This document shows, in pieces, positions 7,174 through 17,723 of a stretch of DNA of 35,521 nucleotides. A model generated the notes under the pieces. It was not told where the DNA came from, made no database searches, and saw only the letters and a list, made by a program, of their open reading frames with translations. The position numbers were made by a program, and so were the translations under genes. Origin of the DNA: CAZOGW01 sp964579415 (GTDB lineage: Bacteria > Actinomycetota > Acidimicrobiia > Spongiisociales > UBA5794); contig CAZOGW010000019.1 of NCBI GenBank assembly GCA_964579415.1, positions 1-35,521 on the forward strand. Direction: 5' to 3'. How positions within the stretch are numbered: the stretch's first letter is position 1; each line of letters begins with the position of its first letter.

Positions 7174-7222
7174 GGACCATGGGCGAGTGACCAAATGCCT
7201 CCCGGTCACCCGCCCATGGTCC
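7174..7222. repeat. Second long inverted repeat
   Basis: A 19-bp stem with one mismatch: GGACCATGGGCGAGTGACC (7174-7192) against GGTCACCCGCCCATGGTCC (7204-7222), with an 11-base loop. It lies between the first hairpin and the promoter of the hydrolase. It may be a tandem terminator, or an operator for the gene at 7274. Confidence 0.6.
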
Positions 7223-7273
7223 CCGTGTCCCGGGGTGACCGAGTAGGAACCCCACCTTCTCTAGGCTCCAACG

Positions 7274-9328
7274 ATGCGCCGCTCCACCGGAATCGTCGTC
7301 CTGATCGTCGTCGCCCTCGCCGTGGCCGGCGTGGCCGCTCTCTACTTCCTGCGCTCCGACGACGGGGAAGAAACCGCCACCCCCACCACGACCACCACCG
7401 CAGTTCCCGACACCACGTCCCCTACCGGCAGTGATGCTCCCGGCTCCACCAGCGGGGCCCCCGAGAGCGGTGCCCCCGTGTTCGAGGAGGATGACTGCGC
7501 CTTCGACCTGATCACGGAACTGGAACACCGCTGCGGGTGGGTCGAGGTGCCTGAGGATCGTGCCAACCCTGGCAACGGACGCACGGTTCGGCTCCATGTC
7601 GCCATCTTCGACAGCACCGCCCCCGATCCTCCCGAGGACCCCATCATCTACCTCGACGGAGGCCCCGGCGGTGAGTCTCTGGAGACGCTGCAGTTCACCA
7701 TCGAGAACGTGTGGAGCCCCTTCCTCGCCAATCGGGAGGTCGTCTTCTTCGACCAGCGCGGCGTTGGCTTCTCGGAACCGTCGCTGGATTGCCCCGAGGT
7801 CCTCGAGTACGAGATGTCGATCATCGAGGAGGTCGTCGACGGCGACGACTACCTCGATGGCGAGATGGCGGCCCTGGCCGAGTGCCGGGAACGCCTCGCC
7901 GCCGAAGGTATCGACCTGTCGCAGTACAACAGCGCCGCCAACGCCGCCGATGTGGCCGACCTGCGGGTGGCGCTGGGTTACGACGAGTGGAACCTGCTCG
8001 GCGTCTCCTACGGCACCCGGCTGGCGACCACGGTGATGCGGGACCACCCCGAGGGGGTGCGCTCGGTCATCCTCGACTCCACCTATACGCCGGATGTGAG
8101 CCTGCTCACCGAGGCCGCGGAGAACTTCGACCGGGCGCTGGGTGTGCTCTTCGAGGGGTGCGCCGCCGACGCCGACTGCGCCGCCGTCTACCCCGACCTG
8201 GAGGAGCGCCTCTTCTCCCTGATGGACCAACTCGACGCCGACCCGGTGGTGGCCCCGGTGCGGGACGTGATCAGTGGTGAACAGTACGAGGTGCCGGTGG
8301 ACGGCATGACCCTGCTCGCCACCGTCTTCCAGGGCCTGTACTCGGAGGCGGTCATCCCGGTGCTGCCACAGATGATCGCCGAGCTGGAACAGGGCGACGC
8401 TACGACGATGTCGCTGCTGCTCGCCAACCAACTCATCAACGCCAGGTTCGTGAGCTACGGCATGCACCTGTCGGTGCAGTGCAACGAGGAGATCCCCTTC
8501 ACCGATCCCGCCGATCTGGAGGCGGCGATGGCGGCAATTCCGGCACTCGAGGAGTACTTCCAGGAGGCGAGCACGGTGGGGCCACCGGCGTTCGACCTGT
8601 GCGCCCTGTGGGACGTCACCGCTGCCCAGGCCGTCGAGAACCAGCCGGTGACGAGCGACATCCCCACGCTGGTGATGGCCGGCGAGTACGACCCCATCAC
8701 CCCACCCCGATGGGGAGAGCGGGCCGTCGAGTCACTTCCCAACGCCACCTTTGTGGAGTTCCCCGGTGTGGGCCACGCAGCCGCCCTCTCCGCCGACTGC
8801 CCGGCGGAGGTGGCGATAGCGTTCCTCGACGACCCGACCGCCCCCGTCGACACCTCCTGTATCGCCACCATGACGCCGCCGGCCTGGGCCGGTGCCGTCG
8901 AGGGCGACACCGGGCCGATCGAGCTGGTGCCGTTCGAGGAATCGGTGTTCGGCACGGACTTCTCCGGGGTGCGCCCCGAAGCGTGGGGCCGGGTCGCTGC
9001 CGGTACCTGGGCCCGCCAGAACAACGCCGCCGACCAGACCATCTTGCAGCAGGGAGTCGCGCCGGGCATGGGCGCCGACCGGCTCGCAGGGCTGATCGGC
9101 GCCCAGCTCGGCCTGGATCAGGATCCGGCCAGCTCCGGCACCGTTGTGGCCGGAGAGGCGAGCTGGGACCTCTACGAGGCCGACTTCGACGGCTACCCCC
9201 TGGTACTGGGTGTCGCCTCTCTCGACGGAACTACCGGCATCGTGCTCCTCATCGCTTCAGCCGAGGAAGCCGACAGCCTCTACGACCAGGTGTTCATCCC
9301 CGCTCTGGAGGCGTTCCAGGCCGGCTGA
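7274..9328 (+). CDS. Secreted/membrane-anchored alpha/beta hydrolase, TAP-like peptidase family
   Basis: A 684-residue protein. An N-terminal membrane helix (about 7-25) is followed by a Thr/Ser/Pro linker (about 35-68). An alpha/beta hydrolase of the tripeptidyl-aminopeptidase type follows. The oxyanion region is DGGPGG (128-133), with FFDQRGVGFS (158-167), the nucleophile Ser245 in GVSYG, Asp473 in GEYDPITPP and His501 in GVGHAA. This family usually ends soon after the His, but here about 150 further residues form an extra, unrecognised C-terminal domain. Likely role: extracytoplasmic peptide or ester hydrolysis. A TAGGCT -10 (7262-7267) puts the transcript start at the ATG, so it may be leaderless. 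It is convergent with the Uma2 gene, with three bases between the stops. Confidence 0.85.
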   Translation: MRRSTGIVVLIVVALAVAGVAALYFLRSDDGEETATPTTTTTAVPDTTSPTGSDAPGSTSGAPESGAPVFEEDDCAFDLITELEHRCGWVEVPEDRANPGNGRTVRLHVAIFDSTAPDPPEDPIIYLDGGPGGESLETLQFTIENVWSPFLANREVVFFDQRGVGFSEPSLDCPEVLEYEMSIIEEVVDGDDYLDGEMAALAECRERLAAEGIDLSQYNSAANAADVADLRVALGYDEWNLLGVSYGTRLATTVMRDHPEGVRSVILDSTYTPDVSLLTEAAENFDRALGVLFEGCAADADCAAVYPDLEERLFSLMDQLDADPVVAPVRDVISGEQYEVPVDGMTLLATVFQGLYSEAVIPVLPQMIAELEQGDATTMSLLLANQLINARFVSYGMHLSVQCNEEIPFTDPADLEAAMAAIPALEEYFQEASTVGPPAFDLCALWDVTAAQAVENQPVTSDIPTLVMAGEYDPITPPRWGERAVESLPNATFVEFPGVGHAAALSADCPAEVAIAFLDDPTAPVDTSCIATMTPPAWAGAVEGDTGPIELVPFEESVFGTDFSGVRPEAWGRVAAGTWARQNNAADQTILQQGVAPGMGADRLAGLIGAQLGLDQDPASSGTVVAGEASWDLYEADFDGYPLVLGVASLDGTTGIVLLIASAEEADSLYDQVFIPALEAFQAG

Positions 9329-9331
9329 CCC

Positions 9332-9883
9332 TCAGCGCAGCAGTTCGGAGAGCACCAGCGTCACCGTCGCGACGCCGGCATCGAGGCTCACTGGCTGGTC
9401 ACCACGATGCGAGGCGACCAACGTGAAGGCTGCCGCCACCGGGTCGAGGGCCTGCTCGATGACCTCACCGCGGTCCGGGTCGACCACCCAGTAGCGAGGC
9501 ACCCCTGCCGCTGCATACCTGTGTGACTTTCGCACCAGGTCGGCTCCGCGATCTGTCGACAGTATCTCAACGACGAGATGCGGTGTGCCCGTGTAGCGAA
9601 GGTACTCCGGGGTGAGGGCATGCACCATGAGATCGGGAATGAACTCGTCATCACCCGGCTTCCACGCCCAAGCCTAGACGACTCCGACTCCCTCCGGGAG
9701 GACAGCCTCGATCACAGCTTCGAGGCGCGACGCCAACTTCTGGTGAGGCCGCGTCGGTGACGGGCTCACGACGAACTCTCCGTCGACGTACTCGCCGCGA
9801 GGATGCTCGGGGAGAGCGACGTAGTCCTCCCACGACATCGGTACCCGGTCGCCCGGGCGCATCGCTTCCATGGCCACATTCAC
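9332..9883 (-). pseudogene. Uma2-family (DUF820) nuclease-fold gene with an in-frame amber codon
   Basis: Read from the GTG at 9883 (ribosome site AGGAGG upstream), residues 1-69 match the Uma2 start: SWEDYVALPEHPRGEYVDGE, then VVSPSPTRPHQKL. Codon 70 is TAG (9674-9676). The same frame then continues without shift as AWAWKPGDDEFIPDL, TGTPHLVVEILS, DLVRKSHRYAAAGVPRYWVVDP, which is the conserved PD-(D/E)xK-like core. One nonsense change thus splits an otherwise intact gene of about 183 codons. It may be a young pseudogene, a sequencing error or a readthrough case. The separate ATG at 9628 would give only the second half. The function of Uma2 proteins is unsettled. Confidence 0.75.
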
Positions 9884-9984
9884 CCTACTCCCCTCCTCCT
9901 CTCCGGCCTCCCCCCGCCCGTCCCCGTAGCAGGCAACATATCTCTCGGGTATGACATGCCCTTGAGGAGTGGTGGGAGTGAAGG

Positions 9985-10473
9985 TCAGAGCCCGTGGTCG
10001 AGGAGTTGGCGGCGGGTGGCGTGGAGGCGCTTGGACATGAGCAGGGCGACCCGCTCCATGACGCGGAACCCGATCTCGGGGCTCTCCCGGAAGCGCTCCC
10101 GCAATTCGACGGCGTCGAAGCGCAGCCCACGGACCGGGGTGAGCGCCACCGCGTCGAACTGCCACTCGTAGGGGGCGAACAGCCACGACCACCCCAGCGC
10201 GGTGCCCTCCGCCATCGTCTGGATGGTGCGGGGGAAGGCGCCGCCGGCGTCGACCTGGAGCGCCACCACCCCGGCGCGCACCAGGTAGAACGAGTTGGCG
10301 GCCTCGCCGGTGCGGAAGATGATGTCGAGCGGCTCGAACTCGACCAGCTCGCCGTACTGGACGAACACCTCGACGTCCCCCGGCTCCAGACCCCGCACGA
10401 AGGGGTGGCCGGCGAGTTGCTGACGGATGCGGGCAGGGTCCTGGTCGGGGGTGTACATGGTCTCGGCGGTCAT
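9985..10473 (-). CDS. Cyclic-nucleotide-binding domain protein
   Basis: A 162-residue single-domain protein. Residues about 24-140 form a cNMP-binding beta roll (FVRGLEPGDVEVF, then FRTGEAANSFYLVRAGVVAL, and TALGWSWLF in the place of the phosphate-binding cassette). No HTH or kinase domain follows. The arginine of the classical cassette (GExA..xxxxR) is not obvious, so nucleotide binding is uncertain. A short C-terminal helix (LLMSKRLHATRRQLLD) ends it. The ATG has GAGGAG upstream. It is divergent from the transporter at 10548, with 74 bp between them. Likely a small sensor or scaffold; its partner is unknown. Confidence 0.8.
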   Translation of the reverse strand: MTAETMYTPDQDPARIRQQLAGHPFVRGLEPGDVEVFVQYGELVEFEPLDIIFRTGEAANSFYLVRAGVVALQVDAGGAFPRTIQTMAEGTALGWSWLFAPYEWQFDAVALTPVRGLRFDAVELRERFRESPEIGFRVMERVALLMSKRLHATRRQLLDHGL

Positions 10474-10547
10474 ACATGTCTCCTCGGTCCTCTGCCTTGA
10501 ATCTACCCACAGACGATCTCCAACCCGGGCGATATCATCGGACGGGA

Positions 10548-11285
10548 ATGCAGGACGACGCTGTGACGCCCGAGGACGAGGCGGAGATTCCCTACCGCCC
10601 CCACATCGGCGACAGCCGGCAATACGTGCGCGACATCATCCTCGGCGTCAACGACGGCCTGGTCTCCACCTTCCTCCTCGTAGCCGGTGTCGTCGGCGGC
10701 GGGCTCACCTCCCGCCAGGTGCTACTCACCGCCATCGCCGCCGCCGTCGCCGGAGCGGTGTCGATGGCCGCCGGTGAATACCTGGCCACCCGCTCCCAGG
10801 AAGAGGTCTTCGACCGGGAGATCACGCTGGAAAAGGAGCACATCCGGTACCACCGGGACAAGGAGGTGGAGCAACTCCGCGACTTCTTCGAGGATGTCGG
10901 GGTCCACGACGACGACGTCGAGGCCGCCATGGACATCTTCTCCCGCGACGACCGGGTGCTGCTGGGCACCATGAAGGTGTTCGAGTTCGGGTTGGTCGAA
11001 TCGGAGCGGCGCAGCCCGCTGCTCGCCATGGCCACCTCCGGGCTGTTGTTCATCGCCGGAGCACTCCCCTCCACACTGCCCTTCGCCTTCACCACGTCCC
11101 CCTACCTCGCCCTCACCTACGCCGCGGTGCTGGCCGCGGTGGCCCTGTTCGCCGTCGGCGCTCTCAAGACGGCCGTCACCGGAGGGTCGCTGCTGCGCTC
11201 CGGGGCGTTCAACCTGGGCATCGCCGCCGTCGGCGGTGCCGTCGCCTACATGGTGGGGCAACTCTTCGACACAGTCGTCTCGTAG
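10548..11285 (+). CDS. VIT1/CCC1-family iron/manganese transporter
   Basis: A 245-residue membrane protein. The first transmembrane segments carry the family signature RDIILGVNDGLVSTFLLVAGV, followed by SMAAGEYLATRSQEE. An acidic, Glu-rich cytoplasmic helical domain (about 82-130) corresponds to the metal-binding domain of plant VIT1. Three more hydrophobic segments follow to the end. The family moves Fe2+ or Mn2+ out of the cytosol by proton exchange. A -10-like TATCAT (10533-10538) lies 9 bases before the ATG, implying a very short leader; earlier in-frame codons (from 10476) precede this element and are ignored. Confidence 0.85.
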   Translation: MQDDAVTPEDEAEIPYRPHIGDSRQYVRDIILGVNDGLVSTFLLVAGVVGGGLTSRQVLLTAIAAAVAGAVSMAAGEYLATRSQEEVFDREITLEKEHIRYHRDKEVEQLRDFFEDVGVHDDDVEAAMDIFSRDDRVLLGTMKVFEFGLVESERRSPLLAMATSGLLFIAGALPSTLPFAFTTSPYLALTYAAVLAAVALFAVGALKTAVTGGSLLRSGAFNLGIAAVGGAVAYMVGQLFDTVVS

Positions 11286-11314
11286 ACGGGCGGGACGCCA
11301 CTAGCATCGCGGCG

Positions 11315-11449
11315 ATGAGCCCGCGGATGCGCACCGTCGCCACCGTCACCCTGGTCGTCACCGCGGTGGCTTGGTGGCACAGGCCGGTACGGCAACCCGC
11401 AGCGACCGGGGCGTGGAAGCCGGCGGTGCCGCAGGCGACCCGCCGCTGA
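11315..11449 (+). CDS. Tiny membrane or secreted protein (44 residues)
   Basis: An ATG 7 bases after a TAGCAT hexamer (11302-11307) opens a 44-codon frame that ends one base before the next start codon. The product has a basic start, one hydrophobic stretch (about VATVTLVVTAVAWW) and a basic, Pro-rich tail. The spacing to the -10 suggests a leaderless message that also carries the next gene. No family is recognised. Its tight coupling to the downstream gene supports it being real. Confidence 0.45.
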   Translation: MSPRMRTVATVTLVVTAVAWWHRPVRQPAATGAWKPAVPQATRR

Positions 11450-11450
11450 G

Positions 11451-12212
11451 ATGCGTATCGCCCTCCGCCACACCGGCGATGCAGGGCAGCGCTGTGGGCG
11501 CATCCTCCTCGGCGAGGCGTCTCTCGACAGCTTGGGACTTCTCGACAGCGACCGTATCGAGCGGGGCGACCGGCGCGTTGTCACCGTCGACGACCTGGAC
11601 GCCTACGACGTGCTGGTCACCGACGCCGGGCCCGACCTCACCGAAGACGTCGAGTCCGCTCTCGACGCCGGGATCTCCTGCGTGGTGTGGGAGGACAGCG
11701 ACGACCTCGCCACCACCTACGGCGACGCCTTTCGCTCCGCCGGAGCCACCCTGATGATCGGCGCCAACCTGGCCGCCGGCATCGCCCCTTGTCTCGCCGC
11801 GCACGAGACCGTCGGTGCCGGCGAGGTACTCGACACGGTGTGGGCGTGGACCGAGCCGGGTCGGCCCTTCCGCCGTGGCGTACCTCTCACATTTCCCGAT
11901 CCGGTGGGACCGAGCTGGGGCCGTGAGGAGCCCCCGGCGGGACCCGTCCGGCGCTACGTGGCCCGGACCGAGCCTCCCTGGGCCGGGGCCATCGCCAGGG
12001 TCACCACCGGCACCGCCGACGGGGTGGTGACGCGGACCGTGGGAGTCGCCGACCTCGATGCCCACCTGGAGGCCATTGCCCTCACCGCAGGTGCGCTCGC
12101 CTATGGCGGCTACGGGTACGGCCCGGTTTCGCCATCCGAGCGCGCCTCGGATTACATGGCGGCGGCACTGAGGGTCGGGCTCGGCGTGGCCGTCCACGAA
12201 GCGGCGAGCTAA
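11451..12212 (+). CDS. Conserved-looking protein of unknown function, Rossmann-like N-terminus
   Basis: A 253-residue soluble protein. The first 110 residues alternate beta strands and helices (YDVLVTDAG, then GISCVVWED, then GATLMIGANLAAGIAPCLAAHE), resembling the NAD-binding half of dihydrodipicolinate-reductase-like enzymes. However, there is no GxGxxG at the start and no catalytic signature, so I assign no reaction. The second half is mixed alpha/beta ending in a hydrophobic helix. The ATG follows the stop of the 44-residue protein by one base. It is convergent with the DUF3566 gene. Confidence 0.6.
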   Translation: MRIALRHTGDAGQRCGRILLGEASLDSLGLLDSDRIERGDRRVVTVDDLDAYDVLVTDAGPDLTEDVESALDAGISCVVWEDSDDLATTYGDAFRSAGATLMIGANLAAGIAPCLAAHETVGAGEVLDTVWAWTEPGRPFRRGVPLTFPDPVGPSWGREEPPAGPVRRYVARTEPPWAGAIARVTTGTADGVVTRTVGVADLDAHLEAIALTAGALAYGGYGYGPVSPSERASDYMAAALRVGLGVAVHEAAS

Positions 12213-12237
12213 CCCGCCTCGCACAACGGCAGCGGCG

Positions 12238-12702
12238 TCAGGACTTCGACGAGGACGAGACGGTGGGCCGGGATGGCGGGGCCACCGCACCTGCCGGTCG
12301 GCGGTAGCCGGGAACACCGCCCTGGCGCAGTTGGCTCTGCGACTGCGGCGGCTGGTGCGTCTCTTCGAGCACGCTGAACTCGACCCCGCCCACCATGTCG
12401 GAGATGAGGTTGTAGATCACCGCCCCCAACGTCATCGACCCGGTGGAGATGATCACCCCGGAGATCGTCAGCAGCAGCAGGGCACGGAAGTAGAGCTCGC
12501 CGTTGGGAGTGAAGGTGAGCGTCAGGCTCTCGAAGATGTCGGCAATGCCCTCAGGAATGCCACGCTGCACCGCGATCGACCACGCCACCCACGTGCCGAG
12601 CACAAAGACGAGGCCGGCGATGGTGTTGAACACGATGGACGTCTTGAGGACGGTCCAAGGGTCGATCTTCCGTACGATGCGCCGCACACGGCGAACCTGC
12701 AT
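12238..12702 (-). CDS. DUF3566 transmembrane protein
   Basis: A 154-residue membrane protein with RRIVRKIDPWTVLKTSIVFN at residues about 5-24, the typical start of DUF3566 proteins encoded beside gyrA in Actinomycetota. One hydrophobic segment follows (about 20-43) and a second in the middle (about 74-100, with GAVIYNLISDMVGGVE after it). The tail is Gln/Pro/Ser-rich and disordered. Start chosen at 12702 because AGGAG lies 7 bases upstream; the frame extends to 12747 without a ribosome site. The role is unknown; position downstream of gyrBA suggests co-transcription. Confidence 0.85.
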   Translation of the reverse strand: MQVRRVRRIVRKIDPWTVLKTSIVFNTIAGLVFVLGTWVAWSIAVQRGIPEGIADIFESLTLTFTPNGELYFRALLLLTISGVIISTGSMTLGAVIYNLISDMVGGVEFSVLEETHQPPQSQSQLRQGGVPGYRRPAGAVAPPSRPTVSSSSKS

Positions 12703-12828
12703 ATATCGCTCCTGGGGATGCCATGGAGTGTAACGGTTCCCCGCCACTGTTCCCGGTATGTCACCGCTCGGCGGTGGCGGCGCCCGGGGATTACAACGCT
12801 CGGGGGCAGCGCTCGGTTCCTCCCCCGG

Positions 12829-15281
12829 TCAGCTCTCCTCGCCGCCGCCACTCTCGTCGCGGGGGACGAGAGCGACCGCGGACAGCTCGGCTCCGTGGGC
12901 GAGGTCCATTACCTTGACGCCGGTCGAGTCCCGCTTCTGGCGGCTGATGGAGTCGACGGACTGGCGGATGACGATGCCGTCGGACGACATGGCCACGATC
13001 TCGTCACCGCGCGACACCGCCTTGGCGGCGACCAGCGTGCCACGCACCCGGGTGAGCTTCATCGCCTTGACTCCGATGCCGCCCCGCGTCTGCGGGCGGA
13101 ACTCGCTGACGGCGGTGCGCTTGCCGTAACCGCCGGTGGTGAGCAGCAGGATCTCGTCACCTTCGGCCATCGAGGCGGCGGCCACCACGACATCCCCGGA
13201 GCGGAGCTTGATGCCGCGCACACCCTGGGTGTCCCGGCCCATCGACCGCACGTCGGACTCCTTGAAGCGGATGCCCATGCCGTCACGGGTGAACATGACC
13301 ACCTCGTTGTCGCCGGTGGTCGCCTGCACCGCCACCACCTCGTCTCCTTCTGCCAGGCGGATGGCGTTGAGCACCTGCACCCGTGACTCGTATTCGGAGA
13401 AGCGGGTCTTCTTCACCTGGCCCAACCTGGTGAACGCCACCAGGTAGCGGAACGTCTCGTAGTCCCGGGTGTCGATGATGGCCTCGACCCGCTCGTCGGG
13501 ACCGAGCGGCAGCACAGACTGCACCAGCACCCCCTTGGCGGTGCGGTCCTTGCGGGGCAGCTCGTGGGCCTTGAGGCGGTAGACCTTGCCCAGGTTGGTG
13601 AAGAACAGCAGGTACGCATGGGCGGTGGTGTGGAGGACGTGGGAGATGACGTCGTCCTCGCGGAGTGCGGCGCCCTTGACACCCCGGCCGCCCCGGCCCT
13701 GGGTGCGGTACGACCCGGCCAGCACCGACTTGATGTAGCCGCCGGTGGTCACCGAGACCACCAGTTCCTCGTCGGCGATGAGGTCCTCCAGCGAGAGATC
13801 CCCCTCGTCGGGGACGATGCGGCTGCGGCGGGGATCGGCAAACTTGCCCGCCACCTCGCTCAACTCGGCGGCGACCAGCGCCCGGCGGCGGGCCTCGCTG
13901 GCCAGGATCGCTTCCAGCTCCTCGATGGTGCGTTGCAGCTCCTCGTACTCCTCGCGCAGCTTGTCGGTCTCCAGGGCGGTGAGCCGGCGCAGCGGCATGT
14001 CGAGGATGTGGTTGGCCTGGATGTCGGAGAGCTCGAAACGGCTCATCAGGGTGGCGCGGGCCTCGTCGACGTCGGCGGAGCCACGGATGATCGCCACCAC
14101 CTCGTCGATGTTGTCGAGGGCGATGAGGAGCCCCTCGACGATGTGGGCCCGGTCGTAGGCCTTGCCCAGGCGGAACCGGGTACGCCGCTCGATGACCTCG
14201 AGCTGGTGGGCGATGTAGTGGTGCACCAGGTCGCCCAGGCTCAGGGTGCGGGGCACGCCGTCGACCAGCGCCACGTTGTTGACCGAGAAGCTCTCCTCGA
14301 GCTGGGTGTTCTTGTAGAGCTGGTTGAGCACCACCTGGGGCACCGCGTCGCGGCGCAGCTCGACGACGAGGCGGGTCCCGGCGCGGTCGGATTCGTCACG
14401 GATGTCGGCGATTCCGGTAATGGTCTTGGCGTGCACCAGCTCGGCGATACGGGCAGTGATGCGGTCCCGGGACACCTGGTAGGGGATCTCGGTGAAGATG
14501 ATGGCGGTGCGCTTGTTGATCTCCACCACGTCGGCGACGGCCCGCTGGCGGATCGAGCCGCGTCCGGTGAGCAGGGCGTCACGGATGCCCTTGGTGCCGA
14601 CGATGTAGGCCCCGGTGGGGAAGTCGGGGCCCTTGACGAACTGCATCAGGTCCTCGGAGGTGGCCCCGGGGTTGTCGATGGCGTGGATGACGGCGTCGGT
14701 GACCTCACCCAGGTTGTGCGGTGCCATGTTGGTGGCCATACCCACCGCGATGCCGGTGGAGCCGTNNNNNNNNNNTTGACCAGCAGGTTGGGGAACCGCG
14801 CCGGCAGCACGGTGGGCTCCTCGCGCTCCCCCGAGTAGTTGTCCATCCAGTCGACGGTGTCCTCGTTGATGCCCTCGAGCAGGTGCATCGCCAGCGGCGC
14901 CAAACGCGCTTCGGTGTACCTCATCGCGGCCGGGCGGTCGTCCACGGTGCCGAAGTTGCCCTGGGGGTCGACGAGGGGGTAGCGGGTGGAGAAGTCCTGG
15001 GCAAGGCGGGCCAGGGCGTCGTAGACGGCGTTGCCGTCGTGAGGGTGGAACCAGCCGACCACGTCGCCGACGACGCGGGAGCACTTACGGAACGGCGTAC
15101 CGGGGCGCATCCCCCCGTCGAACATGGCGAAGAGGATGCGACGGTGTACCGGCTTGAGCCCGTCCCGTACGTCGGGCAGGGCCCGGGAGACGATGACGGA
15201 CATGGCGTACTCGAGGAACGAATCCGCCATCTCCTGCTGGATCTCGACGGTTTCGACGCGTTCGGGTGGTGGTGTGGTCAT
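12829..15281 (-). CDS. gyrA: DNA gyrase subunit A (interrupted only by an assembly gap)
   Basis: Type II topoisomerase subunit that cuts and rejoins DNA to introduce negative supercoils with GyrB. The catalytic tyrosine is Tyr122 in AAMRYTEARL. The C-terminal beta-pinwheel holds the GyrA box QGRGGRG and ends with repeated blades. Ten Ns (14766-14775) shift the frame; removing them with one duplicated A restores VNGSTGIAVGMATN and a 813-residue protein of normal length. The quinolone-resistance-determining region reads HPHDGNAVYD (residues 79-88) instead of the near-universal HPHGDxAVYD. It lies 19 bases after gyrB on the same strand. Confidence 0.97.
14766..14775. other. Assembly gap (ten Ns) inside gyrA
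   Basis: On the gene's strand the flanks read GTCAA before the gap and ACGGCTCC after it. Conserved GyrA sequence here is V-N-G-S, that is GTCAACGGCTCC, which arises if the flanks overlap by one A. The gap therefore probably hides no bases, and the apparent frameshift is artificial. Confidence 0.85.
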
Positions 15282-15300
15282 CAGTCAGCGTCCTTGAGGC

Positions 15301-17226
<1,926 letters not shown>

Positions 17227-17282
17227 GGACGAACCTCGGACACCCCGGACAAGGGGCGGTAATAGATACTGACAACCTTGTC

Positions 17283-17288
17283 ATTATA
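17283..17288 (-). promoter_or_regulatory. Candidate -10 element of the gyrBA promoter
   Basis: A perfect TATAAT on the minus strand, striking in such GC-rich DNA, in the 169-bp gap between the DUF721 gene and gyrB. The transcript would start near 17276 and have a leader of about 50 bases. No clear -35 hexamer is present, which may suit supercoiling-controlled expression. Confidence 0.5.
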
Positions 17289-17395
17289 GGCGACACCGGC
17301 CTCTTTCCGGGCATCGCCGGGCCCCCGTGGGACGGTGGTCCACCTGCCGCATCCACGGTGTCCCATGGCCGGTAGCGGCCGGTCAGCCGGCGTCC

Positions 17396-17713
17396 TCACC
17401 GGGGCCCCCCGGTCCTCGCCACCCGAATGTGGAGCCGGTTGACCTGGTGGTCCTCGCCCAGGTGGCGGCGGACGCCGGCGACCAGATCGTTGGCACCGAA
17501 GCGGAGCTTGGAAGCGTCGACGCCCGAGGCCACCTCCACCGTGAGGACACCCCCGGACAGCCCCACCGGCCGGCAGCGGGCAGCCCACTCCCCCGCCACG
17601 GCCGCCCAGTTGCGGCGCAGGTCGACGATGGGGGCGATATCGGCGCGGGCCAGTTTCCCCAGCACCTGGTCCACCAGGTCACCGATAGACGTGAGGTCAC
17701 CGCGGCCCGTCAC
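17396..17713 (-). CDS. DUF721 (DciA-like) protein
   Basis: A 105-residue protein of the DUF721 family, whose best-known member DciA helps load or run the DnaB helicase. The pattern fits: SIGDLVDQVLGKL, then WAAVAGEWAARCRPV, then GGVLTVEVAS, then LRFGANDLVAGVRRHLGED and a closing beta strand (LHIRVAR). The start is a GTG at 17713 with GAGGAGG 5-6 bases ahead, 10 bases after recF; the longer frame to 17812 would overlap recF. The place between recF and gyrB is conserved in Actinomycetota. Symbol left empty because equivalence to proteobacterial DciA is not shown. Confidence 0.85.
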   Translation of the reverse strand: MTGRGDLTSIGDLVDQVLGKLARADIAPIVDLRRNWAAVAGEWAARCRPVGLSGGVLTVEVASGVDASKLRFGANDLVAGVRRHLGEDHQVNRLHIRVARTGGPR

Positions 17714-17723
17714 TTCGTCCTCC

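Noticed and set aside
6770..8467. 565-codon minus-strand frame
   Set aside because: Antisense shadow of the YcnI-type and hydrolase genes, His/Val/Gly-rich as expected from GC-rich complement frames.
9674..10510. 278-codon minus-strand frame running from the Uma2 start back over the cyclic-nucleotide-binding gene
   Set aside because: Only its last 70 codons are Uma2; the rest is a shadow of the other gene, which has its own frame, domain and ribosome site.
13564..14838. 424-codon plus-strand frame inside gyrA, and a similar 597-codon one inside gyrB
   Set aside because: Both lie wholly opposite well-identified gyrase genes and have no motifs.
12829..15281. True frameshift in gyrA
   Set aside because: The frame change coincides exactly with the run of Ns and disappears when the overlapping flanks are merged.
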